Below are positions 18,127 through 27,900 of a DNA stretch of 64,000 nucleotides, one piece after another. Source of the DNA: Clostridia bacterium (GTDB lineage: Bacteria > Bacillota > Clostridia > Oscillospirales > Acutalibacteraceae); assembly GCA_017521125.1 (NCBI GenBank), contig JAFXDV010000015.1:38505-102504 (forward strand), given 5' to 3'. A model generated the notes under the pieces. That model saw only the letters and a list, made by a program, of their open reading frames with translations. It was not told the DNA's origin and did not search any database. The translations under genes and the position numbers were made by a program. Positions within the stretch are counted from its first letter, which is position 1. Each line of letters opens with the position of its first letter.

Positions 18127-18234
18127 TGAAAAATAGAGAAGTTCTAATTTTCTGATAAACATAGCTTAAATTCAACTTTGACTTTTGTGCAAAATGCAAC
18201 AAAAACTTAATAAGTATTATAAGATTTATCAAGT

Positions 18235-18978
18235 CTATTTAACTTCTTGAGATAGCTCCAAAAGATATTTTTTCTCTTTTTCTGTAAGCTTTGCATCCTT
18301 TAACATATCAGGTCGCCGATTATAAGTTTCTTCAATCGCTTTTAGTCTTCGCCATTTTGCAATATTCTCGTGATGGCCCGAAAGCAAAACGTCAGGAACC
18401 TTTCTGCCCATCCATTCCTCTGGTTTTGTGTACTGCGGGAACTCTAAAAGGCCTTCAAAATGGCTCTCCTCAGTAAAACAAACTTCATCTGCCAAAACGC
18501 CCGGAAGCATTCTGCAAACCGCATCTGTTACTGCCATTGCAGGAATTTCACCGCCGGTTAAAACGAAATCACCAATAGAAATTTCTTCATCAACAATTTC
18601 ATCAATAACCCTTTGATCAACACCTTCATAGTGTCCACACAAAATAACAATATGATCGTAGTTTGCAAGTTCAATCGCTTTTTTCTGCGTAAAGGTTTCT
18701 CCCCTTGGCGACATATATATCAGGTGTGGCTTTTCTTCTTTATCCTTGTCATAAAGGGAATTGAAGCAATTATAAATAGGGTTAGCAGACATTACCATAC
18801 CCATTCCGCCACCATAGGTAGTATCATCAACCTTATTATGTTTATTCCCTGAAAAATCACGAATATTTACGCAATTTATTTGCACTTTTTCAGATTTTCT
18901 TGCTCGGCCTATAATGCTTTCCCCTAAAACTGCCTCGCACATTTCAGGGAAAAGTGTCATTATATCAATCTTCATCAT
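18235..18978 (-). CDS. trmD: tRNA (guanine-N1)-methyltransferase TrmD
   Basis: A 247-residue SPOUT methyltransferase starting M(M)KIDIMTLFPEMCEAV. It has YGGGMGMVMSANPIY, the knot motif LCGHYEGVDQRVIDEIVDEEISIGD (here split by position about 113-137) and FVLTGGEIPAM. It forms m1G37 in tRNAs with G36, preventing frameshifting. The start overlaps the rimM end by 14 nt, and AAAGG lies 8 nt before the ATG at 18978; a second ATG follows at 18975. rplS, which usually follows trmD, is not here; HPr lies next instead. Confidence 0.95.
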   Translation of the reverse strand: MMKIDIMTLFPEMCEAVLGESIIGRARKSEKVQINCVNIRDFSGNKHNKVDDTTYGGGMGMVMSANPIYNCFNSLYDKDKEEKPHLIYMSPRGETFTQKKAIELANYDHIVILCGHYEGVDQRVIDEIVDEEISIGDFVLTGGEIPAMAVTDAVCRMLPGVLADEVCFTEESHFEGLLEFPQYTKPEEWMGRKVPDVLLSGHHENIAKWRRLKAIEETYNRRPDMLKDAKLTEKEKKYLLELSQEVK

Positions 18979-19480
18979 CAAACAAGCCTTTCATTTGTTT
19001 AATTATAACTTTATTGTTTTGTATGTCTACCGATATTACAACTTCATCAATGCAGGGAATTAGATATTCCTTGTCGTTCTTTTTTATATGCCAGACATCA
19101 TTTGCTCCCGTTTGAGAAACATCCGAAACAATGCCGAGTAATTCGTTGGTATCCACATCGATGGCTTCGCAACCAATTAGCTCTTCAATAAAATATTGGT
19201 CATCTTCAAGTTTTGCGTCATCACGCTTTATATATATAATTTTATTTCTTAGTTTTTCAGCATCATCAATACTGTTTACATTTTTAATGGTAGATATAAC
19301 AACATTGCCATGTGGCTTTGGAGTAATAAGCTGTAATTTATTTCCACCATTTTCATCAAGATATACTGTTTTAAAACTACATAAAAACTCTGGGGTATCG
19401 CACCAAGGCTGAATACGCACCATACCACGAACACCGTGAGTTCCTACAATTTTTCCAACAGATAAAAATTCCTTTTTCAT
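18965..19480 (-). CDS. rimM: 16S rRNA-processing protein RimM
   Basis: A 171-residue RimM: N-terminal beta-barrel start (MKKEFLSVGKIVGTHGVRG) and C-terminal PRC-barrel domain (YFIEELIGCEAIDVDTNELL, DEYLIPCIDEVVISVD-like). It helps 30S head maturation by binding S19. The start at 19480 follows TAGGAGAG; upstream in-frame codons lie inside the terminator hairpin. It lies between khpA and trmD in the conserved rpsP cluster. A terminator hairpin separates it from khpA, so rimM-trmD may depend on readthrough or a separate promoter. Confidence 0.93.
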   Translation of the reverse strand: MKKEFLSVGKIVGTHGVRGMVRIQPWCDTPEFLCSFKTVYLDENGGNKLQLITPKPHGNVVISTIKNVNSIDDAEKLRNKIIYIKRDDAKLEDDQYFIEELIGCEAIDVDTNELLGIVSDVSQTGANDVWHIKKNDKEYLIPCIDEVVISVDIQNNKVIIKQMKGLFDDED

Positions 19481-19490
19481 AAACTCTCCT

Positions 19491-19552
19491 ATATAAAAAC
19501 CCCCAATTGCTTGGGGGATTGTTTCTTTAATTGAGCCGTAAAAACGGCTCAA
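19491..19552 (-). terminator. Two tandem hairpins between khpA and rimM, the second a terminator
   Basis: On the minus strand TTGAGCCGT-TTTT-ACGGCTCAA (19531-19552) directly follows the khpA stop. A second hairpin CCCCCAA-GCAA-TTGGGGG (19500-19517) is followed by TTTTTATAT, a typical intrinsic terminator. It could set the ratio of ribosomal protein S16 to rimM-trmD. Confidence 0.78.
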
Positions 19553-19554
19553 GA

Positions 19555-19788
19555 TTAGTCGATTTCAACCATTACCTTCTGGTTGTTACGATTAGCAGCA
19601 GCACGAACAACAGTGCGGATAGCCTTAGCTATTCTGCCCTGTTTTCCGATAACTCTACCCATATCATTCTCTGCAACGTGAAGATGATATACAATTACAC
19701 CCTCTTCGTTTGCTTCGTCAACGGTAACGGTAACCTGCTCAGGATTCTCAACAAGACCTGAAGCAATTGCAACTAATAACTCTTGCAT
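19555..19788 (-). CDS. khpA: KH-domain RNA-binding protein KhpA
   Basis: A 77-residue single-KH protein with the GxxG loop in GRVIGKQGRIAKAIRTVV (about 44-61). KhpA (with KhpB/EloR) binds RNA and affects division and wall elongation in Gram-positives. Fifteen nt separate it from rpsP, the standard place between S16 and RimM. Confidence 0.93.
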   Translation of the reverse strand: MQELLVAIASGLVENPEQVTVTVDEANEEGVIVYHLHVAENDMGRVIGKQGRIAKAIRTVVRAAANRNNQKVMVEID

Positions 19789-19802
19789 AAGAATACCTCC
19801 GA

Positions 19803-20045
19803 TTAAAGAATTTCAGACTTTTTGAGGATAGCCTTTACAGTGTCAGTAGGTTGAGCACCATTAGCAATCCACTTCTTAGCCTTCTCACCGTCAATCTTGA
19901 TTATTGCAGGGTCCTTAGTTGGATCATAATATCCGATTTCTTCGATGAAACGACCATCACGTGGATATCTTGAATCTGCAACAACTACACGATAGAAAGG
20001 AGCCTTCTTTGCACCCATTCTGCGAAGTCTGATTTTAACTGCCAT
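19803..20045 (-). CDS. rpsP: 30S ribosomal protein S16
   Basis: An 80-residue S16: [26 protein letters not shown] is reduced here to its hallmark [17 protein letters not shown] start, followed by [16 protein letters not shown]. It is a structural protein of the small subunit. Strong GGAGGTG ribosome binding site; lies 50 nt after ffh and before khpA. Confidence 0.97.
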   Translation of the reverse strand: MAVKIRLRRMGAKKAPFYRVVVADSRYPRDGRFIEEIGYYDPTKDPAIIKIDGEKAKKWIANGAQPTDTVKAILKKSEIL

Positions 20046-20095
20046 TTTACATACACCTCCGTATATTTTACTTATAAAAAGAGATAACTCTTTTA

Positions 20096-21433
20096 TTACA
20101 TCATTGGGGGTAGATTAAATCCACCAAAACGTCTTTTTCCGCCTTTTGAGTTATTCATTTGACGGAACATTTTTTTCATTTGTTCATACTGTTTTACAAG
20201 TTTATTTACCTCTTCAACAGTAACTCCTGCACCAGCTGCAATTCTTCTGCGCCTTGATGCATTAAGAATGTCGGGCTTAGCCCTCTCTTTTTTGGTCATA
20301 GACTTAATAATTGCCTCTGTTCTGAGCATTGCTCTTTCATCTATATCCTCTTCCCTCACCTGTTTATCCATTCCGGGAATCATAGATATGAGACTTTTTA
20401 TTGAGCCCATCTTCTTTATTTGTTCAAACTGAGAAAGCAAATCTTCCATATCAAATTTGTTTTCCTGCAGTTTTTTAGCGGTTTTTAGTGCTTCCTTTTC
20501 ATCAATTTCACTCTCGACTTTTTCAATAAAGGAAAGCATATCACCCATACCGAGAATTCTGGATGCCATTCTGTCGGGATGAAATTCATCCAAATCATCA
20601 AGCTTTTCGCCAACACCTGCAAAAAGTATTGGTTTTCCTGTAACGGCCTTGACAGATAATGCCGCACCGCCTCTTGTATCGCCGTCGAGTTTCGTTAAAA
20701 TAACTCCGTCGATTTCTAAAATATCATTAAAGGCTTTTGCAACGTTAACCGAATCTTGGCCAACCATAGAGTCAATAACTAAAAGAATGTTATCAATCTC
20801 TACCGCTTTATTTATGCGAGAAAGCTCTTCCATAAGCTCAGTATCTATGTGAAGTCTACCGGCGGTATCAAGAATCACAAAATCGTGTCCGTAATCTCTT
20901 GCCATTTTAACAGCTTCAACTGCGGTTTTTTCAGGTTTCTGAGTTCCTTGTTCAAAAACGGGAACCTGAATTTGCTCTCCCAAAACCTTTAACTGCTCAA
21001 TAGCCGCAGGTCTATAAATATCACAAGCAACAAGCAATGGCCTGTTTCCTTTAGATTTGAGGTGCTTTGCAAGTTTTGCTGCGTGGGTTGTTTTACCGGA
21101 ACCCTGGAGGCCGCACATCATTATAATAGTAGGAATTTTCTTAGCAAATTTAAGCCTTGCTTGTTCACTACCCATTAAAGCGGTAAGTTCATCACGAACA
21201 ATTTTTATAACCATTTGTGCGGGAGTAAGGCTTTCCATAACCTTTTCTCCAATACACTTTTCGGCAACATTATTAGTAAAATCTTTGGCGACCTTGTAAT
21301 TAACATCTGCTTCAAGAAGTGCTAGGCGCACCTCTCTCATTGCGTTTCTGACATCTTGTTCATTAAGTTTTCCTTTTGAACGAAGGCGTTTAAATACACC
21401 GCCCAATCTTTCTGTCAGATTATCAAATGCCAC
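20096..21433 (-). CDS. ffh: Signal recognition particle GTPase Ffh
   Basis: This 445-residue SRP54 homologue has the N-domain helical bundle, the GTPase G1 loop [17 protein letters not shown] (about 106-122), [16 protein letters not shown] (G3), TKLDGD (G4) and a methionine-rich M-domain with the RNA-binding [15 protein letters not shown] signature near 395 and a Met-rich tail. With 4.5S/6S RNA it targets nascent membrane proteins to SecYEG. It starts 11 nt after ylxM, its usual partner. Confidence 0.97.
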   Translation of the reverse strand: MAFDNLTERLGGVFKRLRSKGKLNEQDVRNAMREVRLALLEADVNYKVAKDFTNNVAEKCIGEKVMESLTPAQMVIKIVRDELTALMGSEQARLKFAKKIPTIIMMCGLQGSGKTTHAAKLAKHLKSKGNRPLLVACDIYRPAAIEQLKVLGEQIQVPVFEQGTQKPEKTAVEAVKMARDYGHDFVILDTAGRLHIDTELMEELSRINKAVEIDNILLVIDSMVGQDSVNVAKAFNDILEIDGVILTKLDGDTRGGAALSVKAVTGKPILFAGVGEKLDDLDEFHPDRMASRILGMGDMLSFIEKVESEIDEKEALKTAKKLQENKFDMEDLLSQFEQIKKMGSIKSLISMIPGMDKQVREEDIDERAMLRTEAIIKSMTKKERAKPDILNASRRRRIAAGAGVTVEEVNKLVKQYEQMKKMFRQMNNSKGGKRRFGGFNLPPMM

Positions 21434-21444
21434 AAGCTCACCTC

Positions 21445-21750
21445 CTAAAAGTTTTCACTAAATTCTATAATACTGTTTATATCAAGTTGACCCGATTTAA
21501 CCTGTTCTGCAAGTTCTTTAAGTTCCTTTGCTCTTTTACATATACCGAGTTTTTCTTCTAATTCAAAAAGTTGAAGTTCGCTTCTCTTTACAAAATCTCG
21601 CACTCCCTGTCGAGTTATCCCCTCGTTTTCGGCAATTTCGGAAAGGGATAGGTCGTTGTTATAATAACCGTCGAGTATTCTATTTTGTTTTTCTGAGAGT
21701 ATTGAACCGTAACGGTCTAAAAGCTGGGAAACATAATAATTTTCAGCCAA
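21445..21750 (-). CDS. ylxM: YlxM-like SRP-associated helix-turn-helix protein
   Basis: A 101-residue UPF0122 protein with a sigma-70 region 4-like helix-turn-helix: LSLSEIAENEGITRQGVRDFVKR (about 33-55, shown in part), after the motif LSEKQNRILDGYYNNDLS. It stimulates SRP GTPase cycling in streptococci. The start codon is TTG at 21750, preceded by AGAGGTG at 5 nt. It precedes ffh by 11 nt, as in most Firmicutes, and is driven by a near-ideal promoter. Confidence 0.92.
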   Translation of the reverse strand: MAENYYVSQLLDRYGSILSEKQNRILDGYYNNDLSLSEIAENEGITRQGVRDFVKRSELQLFELEEKLGICKRAKELKELAEQVKSGQLDINSIIEFSENF

Positions 21751-21777
21751 AATTACACCTCTGCTGTAAAGTAATTC

Positions 21778-21820
21778 ACTTGACAGTGATTATTATACTA
21801 TCTCTTTACACATCTGTCAA
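21778..21820 (-). promoter_or_regulatory. Sigma-A promoter of ylxM-ffh with flanking inverted repeat
   Basis: Minus-strand TTGACA (21815-21820) and TATAAT (21792-21797) are 17 bp apart, a consensus promoter. A 9-bp perfect inverted repeat ACTTGACAG ... CTGTCAAGT (arms near 21778-21787 and 21813-21822) brackets it. One arm covers the -35 and the other the expected start. It could be an operator or a chance consequence of the consensus -35. Confidence 0.85.
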
Positions 21821-21854
21821 GTAATTTTCTTTACACATTGTAAAATTTTTTATA

Positions 21855-21883
21855 TTGAAAAGAAAAGTATGTTATATTATAAT
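21855..21883 (+). promoter_or_regulatory. Sigma-A promoter of the peptide-binding lipoprotein gene
   Basis: TTGAAA (21855-21860) and TATAAT (21878-21883), 17 bp apart, 30 nt upstream of the start codon and divergent from the ylxM promoter. Confidence 0.75.
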
Positions 21884-21913
21884 GTATTTATATTAAAATA
21901 AGGAATGTGTAAG

Positions 21914-23380
21914 ATGATAAAAAAGACTTTATCAGTATTTATAGTTTTAATAATGTGTCTTTCCCTTTCGGCTTGTAACGAGAGCTATAAAGACGCATAT
22001 ATTTATTTTGAACTTAATTCTATTCCTTCTACCTTAGACCCTCAACTTGTGAGCACAAAGGATGAAATTACCGCAGTCAGATGCTTGTTTGACGGCCTTA
22101 TGAGATATGACTCCGAAGGCAAATGTGTACCATCTGCGGCAGAGTCATACGAGAAAAACGGACTTTCCTACACCTTTATCATAAAGGAGGATGCCGCCTG
22201 GAAAAATGGTCAAGAACTTACTTCAGATGATTTTGTTTTTGCTTTCAGACGGGCTATTGACCCTAAAACCAAGGCGCCTTTTTCTACCCTTCTTTATTCT
22301 ATTAAGAACGCCAAAAGTATCGCAAAAGGAGAACTTTCTCCCGATAATTTAGGAGTTTACAGTTTAGGAGAGAAAATACTTAAAATTGAGTTGGAATATG
22401 AAGACAGTGAATTTTTAAACACCCTTACAACCCCTATTACAATGCCTTGCAATGAAGAATTCTTTGAAAGCTGCAAAGGAAAATACGGACTTAACATTGA
22501 CGCACTTTTGTGTAATGGTTCATACTATGTTAGAAAATGGTATAACGAGGACAAGTTCCTTATAAGACTTGCTAAAAACTTGGATTTTAAAGGCCCATTT
22601 GAAGCTAACTCAATGCGTGTTTATTTTACCTGTACCGATTCTGACAACAGTGAGGCGGTTAGCAAATACAATTCCGACCTTGCCTATATAAGTGAAGAAT
22701 CTTACAATAATGCAAAAGACTTAAATCTGGGAATTATAAATGAAGAAAACTCTTGCTACATGCTTTATGTCGACAACGACCTGCCTCAAGAATTAAGACA
22801 GGCTTTACTTAAATCTGTTGATATTAAAAATTTAGCTTCTTCCCTTAACGGCACTGACAGAACTGCAAATCATATTTATCCCGGTTCTTTAAACTTAGGT
22901 GAAATTCACAAGGCAAGTGATATTATTTCATACAATTTAGAAGAGGCTCAAAACCTATATAACCAAGCTCTAAAAAGTAATGAATCACCTAATATTACAC
23001 TTAAATTCTACGGAGATAAAACCACCGAGGACGTTTCTAAGACTATAGCGGCACACTGGCAGAAAAACTTAGGCGAATTCATTAACATCGAAAAGGTTAA
23101 CACCCTTAGTTCCGCTGAAAATATTTTCGATTTATCTCAAAATACCGTTCTAATTCTTCCCTTTTACACCTCTTGCGGTAGCTGGTCTACCTATCTGTCA
23201 CAGTTTGGTATAACAAATATGACGCCTAATGAGGCACAGACGCAACTTTTATCTAATTATACGCTTCTACCTCTATATTTTTCAAACAGTTATATAATTG
23301 CAAATGATTATATCAAAAATCTTGATACCTCTGTTTCGTATGGAATTCCTGATATAGCACTTTTAATTAAAGAAGAGTAA
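21914..23380 (+). CDS. Oligopeptide-binding (SBP family 5) lipoprotein, orphan
   Basis: This 488-residue protein has a lipoprotein signal peptide (MIKKTLSVFIVLIMCLSLS then AC; lipobox LSAC, Cys about residue 21). The OppA/DppA-type body has FDGLMRYDSEGKCVPSAAES, AWKNGQELTSDDFVFAFRR and NGSYYVRKWYNEDKFLIR. It should sit on the outer face of the membrane and bind peptides or a similar ligand for an ABC importer. No permease or ATPase gene is nearby, and the protein is shorter than typical OppA (about 540), so it may serve a distant transporter or act as a sensor. The start at 21914 suits the AAGGA site better than ATG 21905. Confidence 0.85.
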   Translation: MIKKTLSVFIVLIMCLSLSACNESYKDAYIYFELNSIPSTLDPQLVSTKDEITAVRCLFDGLMRYDSEGKCVPSAAESYEKNGLSYTFIIKEDAAWKNGQELTSDDFVFAFRRAIDPKTKAPFSTLLYSIKNAKSIAKGELSPDNLGVYSLGEKILKIELEYEDSEFLNTLTTPITMPCNEEFFESCKGKYGLNIDALLCNGSYYVRKWYNEDKFLIRLAKNLDFKGPFEANSMRVYFTCTDSDNSEAVSKYNSDLAYISEESYNNAKDLNLGIINEENSCYMLYVDNDLPQELRQALLKSVDIKNLASSLNGTDRTANHIYPGSLNLGEIHKASDIISYNLEEAQNLYNQALKSNESPNITLKFYGDKTTEDVSKTIAAHWQKNLGEFINIEKVNTLSSAENIFDLSQNTVLILPFYTSCGSWSTYLSQFGITNMTPNEAQTQLLSNYTLLPLYFSNSYIIANDYIKNLDTSVSYGIPDIALLIKEE

Positions 23381-23412
23381 AAAAACCGTAGTGCAATGCA
23401 CTACGGTTTTTT
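23381..23412. terminator. Bidirectional terminator between lipoprotein gene and spoIVA
   Basis: A long perfect inverted repeat, AAAAACCGTAGTGCA and its complement, with A runs on one side and T runs on the other, lies between two convergent genes (stops at 23380 and 23414). Confidence 0.9.
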
Positions 23413-23413
23413 A

Positions 23414-24892
23414 CTATATAATGATACACAAAAGACCGTTACAGCCTTCATTTATTACCCTCTCTATTGTTTCCTGGATTCTTATCCTTGCCTCTTGCGG
23501 CATTCGGGCAAGTTTTGTGTGCAGCCCTTCATTTACAAGCTCGTGCAAAGATTTACCGAAGATATTGGAATCCCAAATCTTAACAGGATTTTCTTCGAAC
23601 TCGCTAAGTAAATACATAATTAGGTCTTCACTCTGCTTTTCTGAACCAACAATTGGGCTGACCTCGGTTGTAATATCCGCCCTCATCATATGAATAGATG
23701 GCGCCGACGCTCTGAGTCTTACTCCGTATCGACCTCCCTGTTTCATTATTTCAGGCTCTTCAAGGGTCAGTTCCTCGATTTCAGGCATTACAATTCCGTA
23801 GCCTGTGGCTTCAACCTCATCTAGTGCGTTTTTAACCTTCATATATTCTTTCTTCATTTTCGAAAGCTCTACAAGAGTTTCCATTAGTTCTCTGTCACTT
23901 GAGATTTCAAGGTTAGTATTTTCCGCTAATACTTTATAGAATAGGTCTCCCAATAATTTAACTGAGATTTGTGCAGTACCCCTACCTAAATCTACTGTAT
24001 CTATTTTTGCATATTCTGCATACTGAGATTTATTAAGGGCATCTTCTAACAATTTCAAATCTCTTACGTGGGATATTTTATCAATAATACCTTTTACTGA
24101 ATCTGTAAGGTCTCCTCTAAGCCAATGACTTGTATCTAATGAATTTACCCAAAGAGGCAAACCTACCGAAATTTCTTTTACCGGGAATTCGTAAAGTATA
24201 CCGCCAAGAATTTTCTTAATATCATTTTCTTCAAGTTCTAAGCAATTAACAGGAATTACAGGCACATTATAGTTTAATGATAATTTATCTGCAAGGTTTA
24301 GCGCATCTTGGCTGTTAGGATACATACAGTTTAGCAAAACTACGAATGGTTTATTTATTGCTTTTAGCTCATTTATTACCCTTTTTTCTGCTTCTTCATA
24401 TTCGTCACGTGGTATTTCACTTATAGAACCGTCGGTTGTGACCACAAGTCCTATTGTAGAGTGCTCGTTTATAACCTTTTGTGTTCCTATTTCTGCCGCC
24501 ATATTAAATGGTACAGGCTCATCGTACCAAGGTGTCATAACCATTCTCGGAGTTTCGCCCTCGATATATCCTAATGATGATGGGACAATATATCCAACGC
24601 AATCTATAAGTCTGACATTAAATTTTGAGGTGTCATCAAGGTTAATATTTACAGCATTTTCGGGTATAAATTTAGGCTCAGTGGTCATAATCGTTCTGCC
24701 TGATGAGGATTGTGGCAATTCATCCACTGCTCTTTCCCTTATATAAGATTCCTCGATATTAGGCAATACAAGTATATCCATAAATTTTTTTATAAATGTG
24801 GATTTACCTGTTCGTACCGGTCCTACTACGCCTAAGTATATATCCCCTCCTGTTCTTGATTCAATATCCTTATAAATACTTGTATCAGCCAT
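23414..24892 (-). CDS. spoIVA: Stage IV sporulation protein A (coat morphogenesis ATPase)
   Basis: The 492-residue protein begins MADTSIYKDIESRTGGD and has the Walker A loop GPVRTGKSTFIKKF (about 24-37), the SSSGRTIMTTEPKF region and the C-terminal anchoring part ending GCNGLLCIII. SpoIVA polymerises with ATP on the outer forespore membrane as the base of the spore coat, in the mother cell. The start at 24892 has GAGGA at good spacing; an ATG 24 nt upstream lacks one. Its presence shows endospore formation. A sigma-E-like promoter lies just upstream, after the purL terminator. Confidence 0.96.
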   Translation of the reverse strand: MADTSIYKDIESRTGGDIYLGVVGPVRTGKSTFIKKFMDILVLPNIEESYIRERAVDELPQSSSGRTIMTTEPKFIPENAVNINLDDTSKFNVRLIDCVGYIVPSSLGYIEGETPRMVMTPWYDEPVPFNMAAEIGTQKVINEHSTIGLVVTTDGSISEIPRDEYEEAEKRVINELKAINKPFVVLLNCMYPNSQDALNLADKLSLNYNVPVIPVNCLELEENDIKKILGGILYEFPVKEISVGLPLWVNSLDTSHWLRGDLTDSVKGIIDKISHVRDLKLLEDALNKSQYAEYAKIDTVDLGRGTAQISVKLLGDLFYKVLAENTNLEISSDRELMETLVELSKMKKEYMKVKNALDEVEATGYGIVMPEIEELTLEEPEIMKQGGRYGVRLRASAPSIHMMRADITTEVSPIVGSEKQSEDLIMYLLSEFEENPVKIWDSNIFGKSLHELVNEGLHTKLARMPQEARIRIQETIERVINEGCNGLLCIII

Positions 24893-24922
24893 ATTTAATC
24901 CTCTTTTCAGTTTCATTCACTG

Positions 24923-24953
24923 AATATTTATGAAAAAAGGAGGGTTTTTATGA
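24923..24953 (-). promoter_or_regulatory. Candidate sigma-E promoter of spoIVA
   Basis: The minus strand reads TCATAAA (24947-24953), 14 bp, then CATAAATATT (24923-24932). This resembles the sigma-E consensus (-35 with ATA core; -10 CATACAAT-like), and spoIVA is a sigma-E gene in Bacillus. Based on motif resemblance only. Confidence 0.45.
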
Positions 24954-24960
24954 CAAACAA

Positions 24961-24992
24961 AAAGATTTGCAAAATTTCTTTTGCAAATCTTT
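24961..24992 (-). terminator. Terminator at the end of the purine operon
   Basis: A perfect 14-bp hairpin (arms AAAGATTTGCAAAA and its complement, 4-nt loop) followed by T's starts 5 nt after the purL stop on the minus strand. Confidence 0.85.
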
Positions 24993-24997
24993 TTAAA

Positions 24998-27900
24998 TTA
25001 TAGACTGAAATATTTAACTGCCGACTCAAACATTTTCATATCGTAGTTGCCGTCAACATTCTTATATAGACCATATCCTTTGCGCTCTGAATGTCCCATT
25101 TTACCGAAGATTCTTCCGTCAGGAGAGGTTATACCTTCGATAGCAAATGCAGAATCATTAGGATTGAACCTGATATCTGAGGTAGGTTTGCCATCAAGGT
25201 CAACATACTGAGTAGCAATCTGACCATTTTCTGCTAATTGCTTAATAACCTCGTCACTTGCTAAGAATCTACCTTCACCGTGAGAAATTGGAACATTATA
25301 AATATCCCCAATCTCGCACTCATACAGCCAAGGAGATTTATTAGAAGCAATTCTTGTTCTTACAATTCTCGACTGGTGTCTGCCGATGGTATTGTAGGTC
25401 AGTGTTGGGCAATTCTCATCGGTATCAACAATCTCGCCAAATGGAACAAGACCTAACTTAATAATTGCCTGGAAGCCATTACAAATACCGCACATTAGTC
25501 CGTCACGATTCTTAACAAGTTCGTTAACGTTATTCTTTACTGCGGCATTTCTGAAGAATGCGGTAATAAATTTACCTGAACCGTCGGGCTCGTCTCCACC
25601 TGAGAAACCACCAGGGATAAATATCATCTGTGCAGACTTAACCTTTTCGGCAAAGTAGTCAACCGATTCTGCAATCTGAGAAGAGGTTAAGTTCTTAATA
25701 ACGATAATCTCCGGCTCTGCGCCAGCCATACTCATAGCTTTTGCGGTATCGTATTCACAGTTTGTGCCCGGGAATACAGGAATTAAAACCTTAGGTTTTG
25801 CTACCTTAATCTTAGGAGCAAGTTTTGTGTCGTTCTTGTAATCAAATGCAGGAATATTATCCTTGCCCTGAGAAATGTTGCAAGAGAAGATAGGCTCAAG
25901 TTTGTTTTCCCAAAGTTCTAAAAGTTCGCTTAAACAAACCTTTTTATCCTTAAACTCAATAACCTTTTCGGCTGTGGTTTCACCGATAACTGTTCCAATT
26001 TCTACATCTTCGGTAACTTCTAAAACAAAGCCACCGTAATTATATGCGAAGATTTCTTTATTAGACAGAGCGTTATTAAACTTAAAGCCGATTTTATTAC
26101 CGAAAGCCATTTTCATAACAGCCTCTGCGATACCGCCAAAGGTTAATGTGTAAGCGGCAACAGCCTTTTTAGAAACGATAAGCTCGTTAACCTTTTCGTA
26201 TACTTTTAACTGTGAAGCGGTCACAGGAAGTCCGTTCTCATCATATTCAGGTTTAATAAATATCAATTTATGTCCTGCAGATTTAAACTCAGGAGAAATG
26301 ATATTATCAACCTTATCGGTAGTTACTGCAAAAGAAACAAGAGTTGGAGGAACGTCGATATCCTCAAAGGTACCGCTCATAGAGTCTTTACCACCGATAG
26401 CGGCAATACCGTAATCAAGCTGAGCCTTAAATGCACCAAGGAGTGCCGCAAAAGGTTTGCCCCAACGGCTTGCGTCCTTTCTGGGCTTTTCAAAATACTC
26501 CTGGAAGGTTAAGTATACGTCCTTAAATTTTGCACCTGCGGCGATTAACTTTGATACAGACTCAACAACAGCTAAATATGCACCGTGGTAGGTGCTCTTT
26601 TCTGCAATGTATGGGTTATAACCCCAAGCCATAAGTGAGCAGGCCTTTGTATTAGCCTTTTCTACAGAAATTTTATTTACCATTGCCTGATTTGGAGTTA
26701 ACTGATGTTTACCGCCAAATGGCATAAGAACTGTTCCTGCGCCGATGGTAGAGTCAAATCTCTCAGAAAGACCTCTCTTTGAACATACGTTAAGGTCACT
26801 TGCAAGAGTTTTAATCTCTTTTTCAAAATCATCGCTAACAGTTTTATTATAATTCTGTGGTGCTTTTGGAGCAACGTTTGTGTGCTTTACCGCACCATTA
26901 GAATTAAGGAATTCTCTTGAAATATTGACAATTGACTTGCCATTCCAGTTCATAACAAGTCTTGGCTCGTCCTTAACAACCGCAACGATAGTAGCCTCTA
27001 GGTTTTCTTTTTCGGCAAGGGCTTTGAATTCGTCAACATCCTTTGCCTCAACAACAACTGCCATTCTTTCCTGAGACTCACTGATTGCAAGTTCAGTACC
27101 ATCAAGGCCGTCGTATTTCTTAGGAACTGCGTTAAGGTCAATAACAAGACCATCTGCAAGTTCTCCAACCGCAACAGAGACACCGCCTGCGCCGAAGTCG
27201 TTACAACGTTTAATTAGCTGAGATGCTCTCTTGTTTCTGAAAAGTCTTTGAAGCTTTCTTTCTTCAGGAGCATTACCCTTTTGTACCTCTGCGCCGCAAG
27301 ATTCTAAGGACTGCAGGGTATGTGATTTTGAAGATCCTGTTGCACCGCCGCAACCGTCTCTACCTGTTCTACCGCCAAGGAGAATTACTATATCTCCGTC
27401 GCTTGGACGCTCTCTGCGAACATTTTCGGCAGGAGCAGCGGCAATAACTGCACCAATTTCCATACGCTTTGCAGCGTAACCATCGTGATAAAGTTCGTCA
27501 ACCTGACCTGTAGCAAGACCAATCTGGTTACCGTAAGAGCTATATCCTGCGGCAGCAGTTGTAACAATCTTTCTTTGTGGGAGTTTTCCCTCTAAAGTCT
27601 CCTCAACAGGCTTTAGTGGATCTGCCGCACCGGTAACACGCATAGCGGCATATACATAAGACCTTCCTGAAAGTGGGTCACGGATAGCACCGCCAATACA
27701 TGTAGCTGCACCACCGAATGGCTCAATTTCAGTTGGGTGGTTATGAGTTTCGTTTTTAAAGAGTAAAAGCCAATCTTCGTCTTTGCCGTCAACATCAACT
27801 TTGATTTTAACGGTACAAGCGTTAATTTCCTCAGATTCATCAAGATTAGGAATCTTGCCCTGACTATTCAGATATTTAGTAGCAAGGGTGGCAATATCCA

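Noticed and set aside
24950..25003. 17-codon frame with AAGGAGG upstream (leader peptide candidate)
   Set aside because: It lies wholly in the purL terminator hairpin and the reverse strand of the spoIVA promoter; the purine-rich site is the complement of the spoIVA spacer. No gene follows on that strand.
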